NCBI GenBank assembly: GCA_002350805.1
Contig: DEFO01000038.1
Span: 1-17,516, forward strand
DNA from: Prevotella sp. UBA2850
GTDB taxonomy: Bacteria > Bacteroidota > Bacteroidia > Bacteroidales > Bacteroidaceae
DNA length: 17,516 nt
Reading direction: 5' to 3'
The translations under genes were made by a program, and so were the position numbers. Below, one piece after another: positions 16,759 through 17,516 of this stretch. Position 1 is the first letter of the stretch, and each line of letters starts with the position of its first letter. The notes beneath the pieces are model-generated. The model worked only from the letters and a program-made list of their open reading frames with translations. It was not told where the DNA came from and searched no databases.

Positions 16759-16767
16759 GATTCTTAA

Positions 16768-16814
16768 GGCGCTTCAGGATGGGCTTGAACCAACGACCCC
16801 CCTGATTAACAGTC
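16768..16814 (-). pseudogene. 3' fragment of tRNA-Asn (anticodon GTT), probable att core
   Basis: Read on the minus strand it starts in the anticodon loop, GACTGTTAATC with anticodon GTT at 16808-16810. It continues through the 3' anticodon stem, variable region, T arm (GTTGG, TTCAAGC, CCATC) and acceptor strand CTGAAGC, ending GCC. The D arm, the 5' acceptor strand and the 5' anticodon stem are absent; sequence beyond the loop turns into unrelated AT-rich DNA. The T stem has a T-T mismatch, and the G run after the anticodon stem may be one base longer than in a functional tRNA. A tRNA broken exactly at the anticodon loop is the usual crossover mark of a tRNA-targeting tyrosine integrase. Confidence 0.75.
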
Positions 16815-16897
16815 GTAAAAAGTGGTTTTTTGTGGTTATTTATGGGTATTGTATTTCGTTGAATATCAATGCGTTATAAATTTGACCTCAAATTTTG

Positions 16898-16951
16898 AGC
16901 ACGTCTGAATACGTTTAAATAAGGGTACGTGTGTTCCCGTGGTGTTCCCGA
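16898..16951 (+). repeat. 54-bp direct repeat, copy B
   Basis: Same orientation as copy A and 231 bp from it. GTGTTCCC occurs at 16931-16938 and 16942-16949, again 11 bp apart. The 3' half with the octamers is conserved better than the middle, as expected for protein-binding sites. Confidence 0.7.
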
Positions 16952-17065
16952 ATTTGGATATTGACCTTACATGTTTCTTTACAAAGTCCCCTTTTCTGCT
17001 TCCAATTCGTAACTACTATTTTGGTAGCATTAAATATGTGAGTTGTGAAAAATTTCCTTTATTTG

Positions 17066-17096
17066 TTTGGAAGTTAGAATATTTGTTGTATCTTTG
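17066..17096 (+). promoter_or_regulatory. Consensus Bacteroidota promoter for the right-edge ATPase gene
   Basis: A TTTG at 17066-17069, a 19-bp spacer and TATCTTTG at 17089-17096 match the TTTG-N19-TAnnTTTG consensus fully. Transcription would start near 17100, giving a leader of about 43 nt before the ATG at 17143. Confidence 0.75.
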
Positions 17097-17142
17097 CAAA
17101 AGGTAATGACGATTACTGTAATAACGAATACTATTCCGGGAT

Positions 17143-17516
17143 ATGAGGTTTTACGATAGAGAAAAAGAACAACAGGTGCTTGGCGAAGTGCTTCACAGAA
17201 GCAAGACCGAAGCAAAGATGACAGTACTGATGGGGCGCAGGCGCATCGGTAAGACGGAACTCTCGCTGAGATGCGGCGACGAGACAGTGTTGTATTTCTT
17301 CGTGGGCAAGAAAGCGGAGACGTTGTTGTGCCAGGACTATGTACGCGAGATACGAGAGAAGCTGGATGCGCCGATACTTGGTACACCAAACACTTTCTCC
17401 GAGGTGTTCAGGTTCGTGCTTCAGCTGTCAGAGAACCGCCCGTTCACATTGGTTATCGACGAGTTTCAGAATTTCCTGAAGATAAATCCTGCAATCTTCA
17501 GCGATATTCAGCGCGA
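17143..17516 (+). CDS. P-loop AAA-type ATPase (archaeal-ATPase/DUF234-like), 3'-truncated
   Basis: The frame from the ATG at 17143 stays open to the right edge, giving 124 codons and no stop. It begins MRFYDREKEQQVL and carries Walker A GRRRIGKT at residues 31-38 and Walker B TLVIDEFQ at 102-109, with D106 and E107 likely binding magnesium and activating water. This N-terminal layout (short FYDRE-type start, GRRRIGKTEL, then a variable segment and VIDEFQ) is that of the ATPase_2 family, in which a C-terminal DUF234 nuclease-like domain often follows; that part lies outside the window. The cellular role of these proteins is poorly known. It is transcribed away from the restriction operon from its own consensus promoter, beyond the tRNA scar, so it may not belong to the same element. 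The start is supported by promoter distance and by the family's usual N terminus. Confidence 0.85.
   Translation, partial: MRFYDREKEQQVLGEVLHRSKTEAKMTVLMGRRRIGKTELSLRCGDETVLYFFVGKKAETLLCQDYVREIREKLDAPILGTPNTFSEVFRFVLQLSENRPFTLVIDEFQNFLKINPAIFSDIQR

Larger units (their letters stand above)
16430..17142. other. 713-bp gene-free region with attachment-site features
   Basis: No convincing coding region lies here on either strand; the open frames are short, AT-rich and without start context. The interval contains the promoter of the restriction operon, a 54-bp direct repeat copy, a strong hairpin terminator, a broken tRNA-Asn 3' segment, a second repeat copy and the promoter of the next gene. No integrase gene is in view. 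Confidence 0.7.

Noticed and set aside
16430..17142. CRISPR array
   Set aside because: There are only two copies of the 54-bp repeat, they are degenerate, and the 177 bp between them holds a tRNA fragment and terminator, not a spacer.

Overview
The window reads as Bacteroidota DNA, most likely a Bacteroidales member of the Prevotella group. This rests on a hybrid two-component system (HTCS) beside a multidomain glycoside hydrolase, Bacteroidota promoters (TTTG-N19/20-TAnnTTTG), mostly weak Shine-Dalgarno sites, and a sharp split between a GC-rich core (about 1-8500) and a less GC-rich accessory block (about 8640-16430).

Left part, plus strand: the 3' portion of a large secreted multidomain protein (zincin-like protease domain, GH43 glycoside hydrolase, F5/8 type C/CBM32, LamG-like and a C-terminal concanavalin-like module), cut by the left edge. 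Next comes a complete HTCS: signal peptide, two beta-propellers, Y_Y_Y, one membrane helix, histidine kinase, receiver and AraC DNA-binding domain. This looks like the regulator end of a polysaccharide utilisation locus, in which the HTCS would sense an oligosaccharide and control neighbouring hydrolase genes. No SusC/SusD pair is in view. A small flavodoxin-fold flavoprotein follows.

Middle part, minus strand: a complete, apparently intact type I restriction-modification operon, transcribed from about 16450 down to 8642. The order is XRE-family regulator, hsdM, DUF1016/YhcG-like PD-(D/E)xK protein, hsdS, an 81-residue single-helix membrane protein, hsdR. The hsdM/DUF1016 and DUF1016/hsdS junctions are both ATGA stop-start overlaps, and the small gene sits 5 nt from both of its neighbours, so all six genes look like one transcription unit. 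The methylase and specificity subunits would modify DNA and HsdR would translocate and cut. The roles of the extra nuclease-fold protein and the membrane protein are unknown.

Right part: 713 bp without a gene (16430-17142). It holds the operon promoter, a strong hairpin terminator, the 3' portion of a tRNA-Asn gene broken at the anticodon loop, and a 54-bp direct repeat on either side of that fragment, each copy carrying two GTGTTCCC octamers 11 bp apart. This looks like the attachment-site scar of an integrative element. A consensus promoter then drives a P-loop ATPase gene that runs off the right edge. The best candidates for something undescribed are the small membrane protein and DUF1016 protein built into the restriction operon, and the repeat-flanked tRNA attachment site.
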